This document shows positions 17,435 through 27,043 of a stretch of 64,000 nucleotides of DNA, piece after piece; position 1 is the first letter of the stretch; each line of letters opens with the position of its first letter. The notes under the pieces were generated by a model. That model was not told the DNA's origin and ran no database searches. It saw only the letters and a list, made by a program, of their open reading frames with translations. This stretch comes from Paramoeba atlantica. Its lineage: Eukaryota > Discosea. Location of the stretch: assembly GCA_977017575.1 (NCBI GenBank), contig CDRNVI010000043.1:248001-312000 (forward strand). The letters are read 5' to 3'. Both the position numbers and the translations under genes were made by a program.

Positions 17435-19381
17435 CTATTCTTTAATAAAGGCCCGACAAAATTTATCCCGAATGTTAATTTCAGAGGTAGACTCTGAAGG
17501 GAGATTTAGCCCCAGTTCCAAAGCCATCTCATTTACATGGACTAGAAACGACAATACAGTTTGCTCCAGACAAAGTATTGTCTCCGAGTGAGCGTTCTTG
17601 AAAAATTGAACATGTTGAGAAGACGCAGAACGAATCAAATGTTTGTTGAGCCTTGCTGCCATCAATGCCAATGAATGTTCTAGATTGCGAAAACAATCTC
17701 TGATCGCATTCAAGGCTTTGTCTTTAGGCAAGCTTGAAAGACAAGATTTTACGCTCGAGACTGACTCCGCTAAGAAATTTTCACAACGGCAGGCTTTTCG
17801 TATTTTCGGAAACGAATAAGTCAAAAGCATATCCGTAACATACTTCCTTTGAGAGAGCCTTTGAATTGAAATCCAGCGTTCCTTTGTGACCTCGCAAGCC
17901 TCGGAAAACGATTCTGCGTCGACCGCAGAAAAGGCAGACACCATATACATTGAATGAATATATTCTATCAATGGGGCATATTTTCCTTGTCTCAAGCAGT
18001 ATGTTTTAAGAACGGAATGTGACTCGTGATCCCACAGAGTCAATGAGATTAGTATGTCTTCCTTCTTTAGTCCTTTGCACGCTAAAGAAATTTGCGCCAA
18101 GTCGTGAAGAGCCGAGCCGTACTTCACAAAGTATGGAATCAAGGGTGTGTACAGGCATTTGTAAGGCAATAATAAAAATTTGTATGTCAGGTGAGCGGTT
18201 TTAGTTTTAATGCAATCTTGAAGGTTTCGAATGTTCCACTCTAGTAACTCTCGTACGTATTCATTTTCGTTTGAAAATGTTTCTGGAAATTGTCGAGATA
18301 AAGCGAGAACGGAGAACAAGTAGCCGAATGTGTCTTGATCAGTTATCCATCTGAGGAAAGAATTCCAAACCGAGATAAGAGAAGGCGTTTCCGTTTTGAT
18401 GGTCAGATCTGTTGAACCAAAAATACTCGACAAAACATTGTATGTACTTAGATGGAGTCTCTGACATAGCATGAATTCTGCTGATAAGATGTAGTACACT
18501 CTTTCCAACAAAATCGCATAAACGTGAGTTGCTGATTTCGGATACTTGCAAGATGAATTTACGTCCCGGTTCACTGCTAGCAAACCATCAGACAAAGCGA
18601 TCTCTTGCAAAATGTGAATCGGTTTACTACAACGCTCTTTCTGCATTGATTTCAGTATGGACCCCAGTGTGCTTTGCAAAGCGCCAAAAAAAGCTTTGAT
18701 TTCTCTGGAATATAAAGGCTTGATTCGATGTATATATTTTTCCTGTAAAAATGCGTGTCCATTTCGATCCAACACTTGAGGAAGAGTCTCAAAAAAATAT
18801 TCACCGGGTAGAAGATATTTGGCGATTTGCTCATGGGAAGGCCAGTCAAGTCCACCGTGTGTAGCATTTTTACTCGTAGCAGCTTCGTGTATTCTGGATA
18901 TTTGTTTTAGCTGTCTTTGAAAATTAGCAACAAATAAGGAATACATTGTATAGTTTTGTGAAATAAGTTCATTAACGTGGTCACGAAGACCTCCGAGACC
19001 GTACTTCGAATCTAGAGATTTTTTCTGGTAGGTGCTCGTCGCTGCCGCAACAAATTTTGCTGCTTCAGTGGCAATTAATATTCCACTCGGAGAATCGAAT
19101 ATCAGTTCACCTTGCATTACAGATTGGAACGTATTTCTTACTGCGACCGGCAAGACAAAATCACACAAGATTTCCTGTAAACTTTCATGAACTGCGACAA
19201 GGTAGCTTTGTCTTTTTTGAAGTGTTGTGATATCTTCTTGAATACTTTCAACTGATTTGAGTTCTGCGTCGTATGTCTTTTTTAGTGTGAGCATTGAAGT
19301 TTCATAGTCGGAAGCCATTTGAATTAATTCAGTCAAACTCTCTTCTGTATCAGCGAGTACGTCCTCGTAGCAAATCTCCAT
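17435..19381 (-). CDS. VPS52: Probable VPS52-like tethering subunit (GARP/EARP complex)
   Basis: 648 residues from ATG 19381. The N terminus is a predicted coiled coil (residues ~10-70, ending ITTLQKRQSYLVAVHESLQ), followed by helical CATCHR-type sequence. The segment LLPGEYFFETLPQVLDRNG and KYIHRIKPLYSREIKAFFGAL aligns well from memory with the VPS52 region around YRFFNQFLL and EYVDTMSKIYLSYFKSYL. The rest is alpha-helical with no catalytic motif. VPS52 with VPS51, 53 and 54 tethers endosome-derived vesicles at the trans-Golgi. COG3 or COG6, which share the fold, are alternatives. The gene begins only 45 bp from the transposon's right end (at its 3' side). Confidence 0.5.
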   Translation of the reverse strand: MEICYEDVLADTEESLTELIQMASDYETSMLTLKKTYDAELKSVESIQEDITTLQKRQSYLVAVHESLQEILCDFVLPVAVRNTFQSVMQGELIFDSPSGILIATEAAKFVAAATSTYQKKSLDSKYGLGGLRDHVNELISQNYTMYSLFVANFQRQLKQISRIHEAATSKNATHGGLDWPSHEQIAKYLLPGEYFFETLPQVLDRNGHAFLQEKYIHRIKPLYSREIKAFFGALQSTLGSILKSMQKERCSKPIHILQEIALSDGLLAVNRDVNSSCKYPKSATHVYAILLERVYYILSAEFMLCQRLHLSTYNVLSSIFGSTDLTIKTETPSLISVWNSFLRWITDQDTFGYLFSVLALSRQFPETFSNENEYVRELLEWNIRNLQDCIKTKTAHLTYKFLLLPYKCLYTPLIPYFVKYGSALHDLAQISLACKGLKKEDILISLTLWDHESHSVLKTYCLRQGKYAPLIEYIHSMYMVSAFSAVDAESFSEACEVTKERWISIQRLSQRKYVTDMLLTYSFPKIRKACRCENFLAESVSSVKSCLSSLPKDKALNAIRDCFRNLEHSLALMAARLNKHLIRSASSQHVQFFKNAHSETILCLEQTVLSFLVHVNEMALELGLNLPSESTSEINIRDKFCRAFIKE

Positions 19382-19701
19382 GACTTGGAAGAACGGATCA
19401 AGTGATTGGTCTCAATTCTAAAGCAAGATTATCTTTCCTCCGTCTATGTCACAATATGAAACTTCATGAAAATATGCTGAAGCAAGTAGGAATCACATTG
19501 AATTAGCTAAACGTTTTTAAAAAATCGCATCGAGTTAAACAACTAACTCTACAATTCTATTCTTTACTCTATATTATGATTGAGAAAAAATCAAGTTTCA
19601 CTAGCCATGCAGAGTCATACGATTTCTCTAAAAGGTCAGAACAGAAAGGAAGAAAGAAGGAAGATAATGTTTGCGCTATATTTGATGTCAAGAAATCACA
19701 C
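19382..19701. other. Intergenic, 320 bp
   Basis: AT-rich spacer between the VPS52-like start and the MAPKK stop. I see nothing in it. Confidence 0.6.
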
Positions 19702-20946
19702 TCATCTGTCGACAAAGGAAATAAAATTCGGCCTCCTGCGGGAAGCGTAAATGGAAAGAAAAGGGTGATGACAAAGCTCAACTGCTGTGGGACGCCGAGC
19801 TGAATCGTAAGTGCAACATTTCTCTACGAAGTCGCAACATAAAGGATCGATACCAATGTTGCTGGGCAGTTTCAAACGAAAACCGGGTTCCATTACCTTC
19901 GTCATGCACTCAAATACTCGATCGGATACTGGATGCCGCCCGACCGCACAGTACCCGAGAAGGACTCCTAGGCTCCACACATCTGCAGGCAGGCCATACC
20001 CTGATTTAGGGACAATTCTCTCTGGGGCGTAGTACAGTTGACTTCCCGTTGTTGTCATTGCGAGCTGCTGGCTAGTGGAAAGCAATCGAGAAACACCAAA
20101 ATCACACACCTTGATTGTACCCTGTGTATTCACCAATACATTAGAAGGCTTTATATCACGGTGAATAATTTGCTTCGCATGCAATGCTTGCAGTGCATGA
20201 ACTATGGCAGATGCCACCTGACTTAAATCCTCATTGCAGAGACGACCACATGCCATAGCGGTTGACCCTGTACAAAGCGAACATTTGCAGTATCTGTGAC
20301 CTTCCGCAAGGTGTTCCTGGCATGCCGGTCGGAGACACTGCTCTCGCAACGCGTGTAGCACGTCTGTAAGAGATCCCAAGTCCATTAACTCCATGAGCAC
20401 CTTCATTTTAGCTCCATGAGTCCACACCTCATATACTTCTATTACAAATGACGAATCGACGTTTTCAAAGAGCGTGACTAATTCTGCTGCGTAAGCCTTG
20501 AAACCTTGATCGGTTCCTGGCGAAGAGTGCCCACCGCCGAGCGCACCTGGATCAAATTCTTTCAATGCGTATAATTTCCCCGTAGGCTGATGACGTACCT
20601 TGTAAACGGTTCCTTGATCACCTTGCCCGAGTGCTTCTCTCCGATTCACGTACCTAAAATCCCGGAGATGAAAGCGTCCACACGAGCTGCATAATATCGT
20701 CCAATGTTGTGTCGGAATTCGTAGTTGCATAGGTAATACTGATACAGTTGATTTCGAAATTGGTGCCTCATCGTTGTTTACCTCTTCGACAAGAGTGCCG
20801 TCTGCTCTATACACAGGAAGTTCCTGACTTTCGAGTCCTAGACGAGGCTTAGTTTGAGAACGCATTTTGTGAGTTACTGAAATTCTTAGAAGTGATAAAA
20901 TGCTGCCTAATCGTATTCTTAAAGTGGCTAACTGAGACCTGTGCAT
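19702..20946 (-). CDS. MAP kinase kinase (STE7/MEK-like) with a Cys-rich insert
   Basis: 414 residues from ATG 20946 (another in-frame ATG at 20865). Dual-specificity kinase of MAPK cascades. Kinase landmarks: glycine loop GQGDQGTVYKV (107-117), ATP lysine in YALKEF (K129), catalytic loop HRDIKPSNVLV (262-272), DFGVSR (282-287), the MEK-type metal loop, and GSQLYYAPER. Between the hinge and helix E (residues ~201-238) is an unusual insertion with seven cysteines and two histidines (C204, C209, H212, H217, C220, C222, C225, C233, C237), spaced like a small zinc-binding module. Two more Cys (CSSC, 86-89) precede the domain. The activation loop carries several Ser/Thr (STSQQLAMTTTGS). The gene lies between unrelated genes. 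Confidence 0.8.
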   Translation of the reverse strand: MHRSQLATLRIRLGSILSLLRISVTHKMRSQTKPRLGLESQELPVYRADGTLVEEVNNDEAPISKSTVSVLPMQLRIPTQHWTILCSSCGRFHLRDFRYVNRREALGQGDQGTVYKVRHQPTGKLYALKEFDPGALGGGHSSPGTDQGFKAYAAELVTLFENVDSSFVIEVYEVWTHGAKMKVLMELMDLGSLTDVLHALREQCLRPACQEHLAEGHRYCKCSLCTGSTAMACGRLCNEDLSQVASAIVHALQALHAKQIIHRDIKPSNVLVNTQGTIKVCDFGVSRLLSTSQQLAMTTTGSQLYYAPERIVPKSGYGLPADVWSLGVLLGYCAVGRHPVSDRVFECMTKVMEPGFRLKLPSNIGIDPLCCDFVEKCCTYDSARRPTAVELCHHPFLSIYASRRRPNFISFVDR

Positions 20947-21181
20947 TCTGGCCGTCCAAAACTAAAATCGAAACTACCCATTAGAATTTCTTTATGACAT
21001 GCGTTTACAAAATTTTATACGCGTGTACTCACACCTTTTCATTTAAGTTTCTCTACCCAGATAATACGATTTTTGTTTTTGGAATTCCAACCTGTAAACT
21101 TGTATCAAAAAGAGAGTTATTCCTTAGAAGCACTAAAGCAAAGTTAACATCGCTTCGATTGCATTCGTCGACAAATGAATA

Positions 21182-21601
21182 TCACCAGCAGATTTTCAGT
21201 AGTTTGCATGTGACAGGTTTAGTGTTCAGAGTTAAAGATTTCAGAAAACGTCTTGCATCTTTTGAACTCACGTTGTGCTCATATTCTTTCCACAAAGTCT
21301 TCCTCGAAAGAAAGACCACCCCATTCATGCTTTGCATTCGCACGAAAAAAGATATAGCGGCCAAAGCATCGCTTCCTAAAGCGTTCAGAATCATTTGAGG
21401 ATCCAATGACGCTAACGAAGTTGTACTAGATGGCATTTGTTGCGGCGACTGAGGCGTTAATGGAGATGTCAAAGCACCGCTACGTAGGCATTGACGGTGT
21501 AACAAAGCATAGCATGCAACTCCTTGTCGCACTGAGAAAAGGTTTGTAAAGGTTCGACCCAGCGGAGGTTGCGCTATGTAGACACACCTTGTGCGAAACA
21601 T
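21182..21601 (-). CDS. Hypothetical protein, 139 aa, possible organelle protein
   Basis: Not recognised. The N terminus (MFRTRCVYIAQPPLGRTFTNLFSVRQG) is rich in Arg, Ser and Thr and free of acids for ~60 residues, as in mitochondrial or plastid presequences. A Ser/Pro/Gln-rich linker and a helical C-terminal part (SDALAAISFFVRMQ and SSKDARRFLKSL) follow. The upstream frame opens only with TTG, so ATG 21601 is used. Confidence 0.4.
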   Translation of the reverse strand: MFRTRCVYIAQPPLGRTFTNLFSVRQGVACYALLHRQCLRSGALTSPLTPQSPQQMPSSTTSLASLDPQMILNALGSDALAAISFFVRMQSMNGVVFLSRKTLWKEYEHNVSSKDARRFLKSLTLNTKPVTCKLLKICW

Positions 21602-22627
21602 GTCCAAATGGTAGACAACGTGATTTTAGAAAGCAGAAATAATCCAAACACACAGAAAGTATGAAAGAAGGTACGGTGTATCTTTTGTTTAAAACACTGA
21701 TAAAATTCAATTGTTCAATGTAACCGACGATTACATTCTTTTAAAATTCAGTGCTGTGTTCTTCCATCATCTCCAAAATCCATTCCCTACAAAGAGGGAT
21801 GATAGCACTGCAAAGGAAAGGGCTGCAGTAAAAGCCCCCGTAACACAACGTCTTATTTGATCTCTAAAGCAATAAATCGTTTTTCCCATTTTTATTGAAC
21901 AGTATACTGACGTACAGTAAACAAAAAAATGATGAACATACATAGAAGCACAACTATTTTTCTCATAATGTGCGCTCAGGCTGTACCACAATATGTGGTA
22001 TTAGATCCGTACAAGCAACACCCAGAGTTGCGCACCATCGCGGTAAGAGGGTGGCAAGAATGCTGGAGAGGCAGGCGCCTGTGGGATCGACGTTGAGCCC
22101 GGATGCCGTGCGCGGCAGTGGTGCCTCCACGGCATCCCCTCCGGAGGTCATGGCACACAGGGCAGCACTCAAAGCATTGCGTTGAGTGCCGACAACCATG
22201 GAGGTGACGCCACTCGGGACGCAACGACTGGTGCATACCTCCAGAGGAGGCAACCCCGCAGCGTGACGCAGGAAGGCGTGTTGCACGCGTTTAGAAAAGG
22301 AGGGGAGGGTGGGGAGACTACTGCAGGCACCAATGTGCCGGTTTATGGTTTTCTGGAAATAGTAGGAATAGGCAAGGGGGGGAAGTTTCCCGCAATGGTG
22401 GCTAAACATGGGAACAATACGATAGTGTATGAACAAAAAGTATTAGTGGTGTTAGGCATGCAGGGTAATTACTAAATACTACATTCTGGTCTTTCTACTT
22501 TTCTCTTTTATTTGTTCCTTCAAAAACGTTTGACTCCAAAGCTGTACACCAGTTTATGAAACCGAAATTAAAGGAATTCTTTGGAAATTAATATCACATA
22601 CCTTGAGTGTAATTTATAAGGTACTAT
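21602..22627. other. 1.0-kb interval with a GC-rich island
   Basis: Flanks are AT-rich but about 22000-22330 is markedly GC-rich, with several overlapping frames open on both strands. One minus-strand frame is listed separately as a doubtful gene. A hydrophobic minus-strand tail (VTGAFTAALSFAVLSSLF, around 21775-21830) lies in another frame and could be a second exon or nothing. Confidence 0.4.
21963..22409 (-). CDS. Doubtful small ORF, 148 aa
   Basis: From ATG 22409 the frame is open through the GC-rich island. The product is Ala/Leu/Thr-rich with a basic N-terminal half (FQKTINRHIG, SKRVQHAFLRH), compatible with an organelle protein, but it matches nothing I know. Competing frames on both strands are also open, so base composition alone could explain it. 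It is the only candidate gene here co-oriented with the neighbours. Confidence 0.22.
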   Translation of the reverse strand: MFSHHCGKLPPLAYSYYFQKTINRHIGACSSLPTLPSFSKRVQHAFLRHAAGLPPLEVCTSRCVPSGVTSMVVGTQRNALSAALCAMTSGGDAVEAPLPRTASGLNVDPTGACLSSILATLLPRWCATLGVACTDLIPHIVVQPERTL

Positions 22628-23737
22628 CTATGCTAACGCAGCGCTGTGAAATTTATCAAGTGTACTTTGAATACGAATGCTCACTGTGTTGTCTTCAACT
22701 TGGCTTCCCTTTTCTGTTTCAGACGCCTTATAGAAGCCCCAGTTTTTCTTCAAGTATCGATTACAAGCCACGCCCGGCTGGTGCACGGGACAATATAGCA
22801 CAGTGTAAAAAGGCTTGTGAATTTGACTTGTGTCATGAGCGTGTATCTCAGCAGTTACGGAACTCGGTGTACGAGGATCATTATGAAAAACAAACCAACG
22901 AAATAGTTGGGAGAACGTAATCGCAGAGTGATTGTCCAAAATAACTCTTAATGAAGATCCAAGACAGTGTGGGATCTCCGAATGTTTCGTATCAAAGTGT
23001 GAGCTCAGGCACATACACACAAATTTCAGTGCGTTGATACTGTTATGCTCTTGTACATCAAGAGGAGACAACGACAGTAGGGCATTTGCGGCGTCCGTCG
23101 TGCTACCTGATTCGGTCTGCGACCCGGATATGGCCTTCCAGCACAATCTCCGCTCTGCGTATGACTTCGGATTCCAACTCACTCTCACTAGGACCTTCGA
23201 CGGTATAGAGTATGCGTATATCCAAGTATCTGTCCGATACGCCTGAGTAACTATGTCGTGACGCAAAATGTCATTTCGAAAGGCATCAGAGTGAGCATTT
23301 CGTATTTTCCAAATGTCTATTTCACTAGTGGTTAGCCTGAGTGAAACATGTTTGACCTCATTGAAGGCGTAGTTGGACTCAATAAAATATATCCGTCTTG
23401 CGTTTGGGAACGATACGAGGCGTTGAAGATGCGGGTGAGCGTTAATATCCTTCCAGCGAGGATTGATGAGATTGAATCTGCCATAAACAACCTGGTACTT
23501 TTCCTCTTCTGTTAATTTTTGAAAACTAGAACTCCAAAAAACTCGATTTCCAAAGAGCCCAGCAAAGTATTTTACGCCACATCCTCGTCGCCAATGATTT
23601 GACGAAGTCATGGCACCTCCGCGGTATCGATCGCGTATAGGATTCCATCGTGGATTGCTACTTCCCCACAGATGCCTCTTTTTCTTTCTTCTGTCAAATG
23701 TAACTATCGTGCTCCGAAACTTTCGACGAAAAGTCAT
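22628..23737 (-). CDS. Protein of unknown function, 369 aa
   Basis: Not recognised. From ATG 23737 the first 60 residues are strongly basic (MTFRRKFRST, DRRKKKRHLWG, WNPIRDRYRGG), which fits an organelle presequence or nucleic-acid binding. The rest is a mixed alpha/beta sequence (ARRIYFIESNYAFNEVKHVSLRL, WIYAYSIPSKVLVRVSWNPKSY) with His/Cys scattered near the end (VLYCPVHQPGVACNRYLKKNW). No membrane span. Orientation and composition match the neighbours, so it is probably a real gene. Confidence 0.5.
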   Translation of the reverse strand: MTFRRKFRSTIVTFDRRKKKRHLWGSSNPRWNPIRDRYRGGAMTSSNHWRRGCGVKYFAGLFGNRVFWSSSFQKLTEEEKYQVVYGRFNLINPRWKDINAHPHLQRLVSFPNARRIYFIESNYAFNEVKHVSLRLTTSEIDIWKIRNAHSDAFRNDILRHDIVTQAYRTDTWIYAYSIPSKVLVRVSWNPKSYAERRLCWKAISGSQTESGSTTDAANALLSLSPLDVQEHNSINALKFVCMCLSSHFDTKHSEIPHCLGSSLRVILDNHSAITFSQLFRWFVFHNDPRTPSSVTAEIHAHDTSQIHKPFYTVLYCPVHQPGVACNRYLKKNWGFYKASETEKGSQVEDNTVSIRIQSTLDKFHSAALA

Positions 23738-24042
23738 AAGTTCATATAAACCCAAGAACAGTAAATAAGTTCCTAAAGATCAATATGGGGTATTAAAAGT
23801 AAGCACCCAAAACATAGAAAGATAAGAGCCTATTAAATAGTCAGAGAACTTTTATGAATGCTGAACAATGCGCATGTGAGTTTTTCTTTGGTCTAGGAAT
23901 GAGATAGGAACAGAAGAATTAGATAGACAAAAAAATACTTGACTGACAAGATTCATACAAGATTATACAGGTTGCATACAGCCTCTACATGGTTGTATAC
24001 AAGCCTGTACATGGTTTACGGTAATAGCGTATTTTAAGTCTT
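23738..24042. other. Intergenic, 305 bp
   Basis: AT-rich. A short imperfect repeat (acaaga-ttatacagg type) occurs around 23948-24010. I see no gene. Confidence 0.55.
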
Positions 24043-26637
24043 TCACTCTAAGTAAGCATAAAATCCTGGACGCATTTTTTCCCGGTGCAAAAATTCTTGC
24101 TGTATCAACTGCTCTACGCAATGGAGGACAAATTCAGACTGTACTATAAATCTATGGCATGTGTTGTCTTTCACGTGATTCAAAATTTCTTGTTGAGAAA
24201 TCAATTTGGCCTTTTTTGCAAGAGAAATAATCAGTGCTCGTATAGTATGGCGTCGATCTTCGATCATTCTTTCATGTTTATTGAGTGATTCTGGACACTC
24301 ATACTCTTGATTTTGGGGGCTAAGTAAGCGGGGCAGAAAATATTTCCTTGGCCAGCAAGATGGAGCTTCAGACGCGATACGGTAGTACGAATTGATATCT
24401 GAACATGAATCCTCAAATAATTTTTCAAGCATGCCACAGGCAACAAGCTGGTCAAGCAGAGAACTGGCCTCGCCTGGGGTCAAAGAACACCGTTCTTGTA
24501 CGTAAGATTTCGATATAATCTCAGGAGTATTTGGCGAATGCGAAGCGCATTCAAGTGAGTTATTAAAACAGGTTAATAATACAGAAGCTTGCAAAGTGGT
24601 GCAATAAATAGATACAGCGCCTCCAAAAGCTGAGAGTTCGACAATTCCCGAGTTCGGAAGAAGTACAAGCTTTCTTCCGCTGTACTTAAGTTGATAGCGC
24701 AAGGTAAAATCGGAGTAAGATTTCATCAGTTCGGGCGCTACAAGCGCTCCAGAGTATTCAGACTCCGACAGATTTGGCCAGCAACCGGTAGTTGCTACTA
24801 GAAATTTAGCAGGAGTCGTAACAAAGTGACAATAATCGGATTGTAAAGGAGACTCCACCAAAGCACAAGCGACATCGTAAATAACAGTTTGTAAGTGAAA
24901 TAAGCATTGTTGCGAAACATTGTCTTCTAGATCGGCTAACAACCTTGCCAAGCCGTCCACACTTCGTGCCAATACTTCGACATTTGCATTTGCTGTACTC
25001 CGAGACCACATGGATAAAAGTAACCGCACTGCTTCCTCGTGTAGCATTTCTTCGAAAGAGTCCTTATTTTGCACGTAAGTGATAAGCTGGACGGATGATT
25101 TCAAATTAGCTGAGCTCTCAGAACCAGGTTTAAATTGCATTTCAAGAATTAGTGCATTGGAGCTATCTGTAGTACCCGCGTGTACGTCACTGACGATACC
25201 AAAATCAGTAAGAAGAGTATGGCACAAAGCTTCAGAAAAGGAAGTTGACAATTCATTCACTATTACGTGAAGTAATTTTTGTAATACGTTTAGCATATCC
25301 TGCGAGAAACTTGCTCGGCGCGTACCTTCTTCCAAGATGGTGTGATACGTCAGAACCGTACATACAACGGCTTTCTTGTCAGTTTGCACGAATGATAGTT
25401 TCTCTGTGGCTTCACTCTTCATAGTTTCATATATTTTCGTACTCAAATACGATTCTTGCAAGCACAATTGCGCTGCCTTTTGTATTTTGTCCCAGAGGCT
25501 AAAGTCCTTGCCCTTCAATGCGTTAACACCGTGCGCAATTATGGTGGATAGATGTGGCTTCAATAAAGTATCTACACACACACTCTGTATTTTTGGTCTT
25601 GAGCTTTGTTTTAGACTGGTAAAAACTAACTTATCCAGGTGAGATGCTACGCAAAAATACATTTCAAGAAATGTGCGCACGTGATTTGCGTTGCTGAATG
25701 TTAGAATCTTAGAACGCTCTTGAAAGAGTAGTTCCGTTAAGTGATCTAAAAAGGGAAGTTCAATAATTCGTTCATATTCAGTGCGTATCGTGCGTTCAGG
25801 GGAAGCAATGTTTTGAGAAATGGCTTCTCTATTTGACTGGAACGCACTAGCAGCAGGTAAATTAGAGGTTGGCATTGCAGCAGTTGTGCCTTCCAGACAA
25901 AAGTTTTCGGATTCATTTGCACCTTGCTCCGATGGGAAAGTGCGGATTCTGAATTGGGGCTCCTGTTCAACTCTATCACTCGTTGGATGGCTTTCGGATT
26001 CGCGGCCTACACTTTGGGCATCCGCGTTATTTTCTAACAAAACTAGCAGAGATGTCAGGTTGCGCAACCGATCCCATTCAGAAACAATATCCAGAGACAA
26101 CTCCTGTCCAGATAAAGCCCTAACACTGGGAAATGCTTTATCAAAATTTCCAATTTCACGGGAAGGACGTACTACTGAACTTAAGAAGACCGACTCAACT
26201 ATGCGACGTATTTTATCAGAACTGGGCACGCCAATGGAAATATTTTTTCGATACGAAGCAGAAGCGTACGAAGTAATATGAGTAGAAAAGCGCGTCAAAC
26301 GCTCGTGAAGCCCAAGAATATCATCGACACTTTTTGGTACGACAGAAGAGCAGTATACACCTAGAAGTGTGGCCAGAGTTTTGTGCATTAAGTCGAATTC
26401 TTTCTCCAATAAGAAATTCAGTGCCTCGGTCAGCGATTGAACTGTAGGAAGGACGGCGCCCGTGTCTAAGTCTTTGTCTACAAGCCCTTTGAATTCACAA
26501 ATAAGAACGTGATGACAGTACTGACATAAGGTATGGGTGTACGACTGTGTCACTTTGGTGTTGTAGTGAGCTGTCCGCATCTGATAAACTGCAGCAATCG
26601 TTTTTTCGTTGTCTGATTTTGCTCGAGCCCGGACCAT
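24043..26637 (-). CDS. Cullin, scaffold of a cullin-RING ubiquitin ligase
   Basis: 864 residues from ATG 26637. The N-terminal ~400 residues are the helical cullin-repeat stalk that binds adaptor proteins. The C-terminal globular region contains ETMKSEATEKLSF-type four-helix sequence, the cullin-homology segment with YSDFTLRYQLKYSGRKLVLLPNSG, and the winged-helix neddylation domain RRHTIRALIISLAKKAKL through EQLIQQEFLHREK and FYAYLE. The predicted NEDD8 acceptor lysine is K808, in the same place as in human cullins. A Ser/Glu-rich loop at about 215-290 is an addition. The type (CUL1, CUL3 or CUL4 group) cannot be assigned by eye. The RING partner is not in this window. Confidence 0.88.
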   Translation of the reverse strand: MVRARAKSDNEKTIAAVYQMRTAHYNTKVTQSYTHTLCQYCHHVLICEFKGLVDKDLDTGAVLPTVQSLTEALNFLLEKEFDLMHKTLATLLGVYCSSVVPKSVDDILGLHERLTRFSTHITSYASASYRKNISIGVPSSDKIRRIVESVFLSSVVRPSREIGNFDKAFPSVRALSGQELSLDIVSEWDRLRNLTSLLVLLENNADAQSVGRESESHPTSDRVEQEPQFRIRTFPSEQGANESENFCLEGTTAAMPTSNLPAASAFQSNREAISQNIASPERTIRTEYERIIELPFLDHLTELLFQERSKILTFSNANHVRTFLEMYFCVASHLDKLVFTSLKQSSRPKIQSVCVDTLLKPHLSTIIAHGVNALKGKDFSLWDKIQKAAQLCLQESYLSTKIYETMKSEATEKLSFVQTDKKAVVCTVLTYHTILEEGTRRASFSQDMLNVLQKLLHVIVNELSTSFSEALCHTLLTDFGIVSDVHAGTTDSSNALILEMQFKPGSESSANLKSSVQLITYVQNKDSFEEMLHEEAVRLLLSMWSRSTANANVEVLARSVDGLARLLADLEDNVSQQCLFHLQTVIYDVACALVESPLQSDYCHFVTTPAKFLVATTGCWPNLSESEYSGALVAPELMKSYSDFTLRYQLKYSGRKLVLLPNSGIVELSAFGGAVSIYCTTLQASVLLTCFNNSLECASHSPNTPEIISKSYVQERCSLTPGEASSLLDQLVACGMLEKLFEDSCSDINSYYRIASEAPSCWPRKYFLPRLLSPQNQEYECPESLNKHERMIEDRRHTIRALIISLAKKAKLISQQEILNHVKDNTCHRFIVQSEFVLHCVEQLIQQEFLHREKMRPGFYAYLE

Positions 26638-27043
26638 TACATCATAAATAATGGACTAGTGGTTTTGCAATTGCATACTACTTACACATAGTATGATACA
26701 TTCCGAAGTATTAATAATTACGCGAAGTACATGTGAATGATACATGACGGGAAGTAAACATTGGGAAATCAGAAAATATCAAAATTAAAGACATTCAGCG
26801 TCAAGGAAGAGAGAATTCTTTTGTGATAACTTAAGATAATAGTACAAGTCAGTTAAGTATAAACATGGGTAACATTGTACAACTACTTCTAGTACATATT
26901 CCGCGACATTTGCTAGATGACACAGGTTTATAGCTAATCGTGTGAAATCTGTAATCACTCATTGCCAGTGGATTAGACTCCTTGTCAGTGACATAGACGT
27001 TTATCTTAAAATTATAAGATCATCGTGCATCATCCCCCATAAG
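26638..27043. other. Intergenic, 406 bp
   Basis: AT-rich upstream region of the cullin gene. I see no gene or RNA. Confidence 0.6.
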
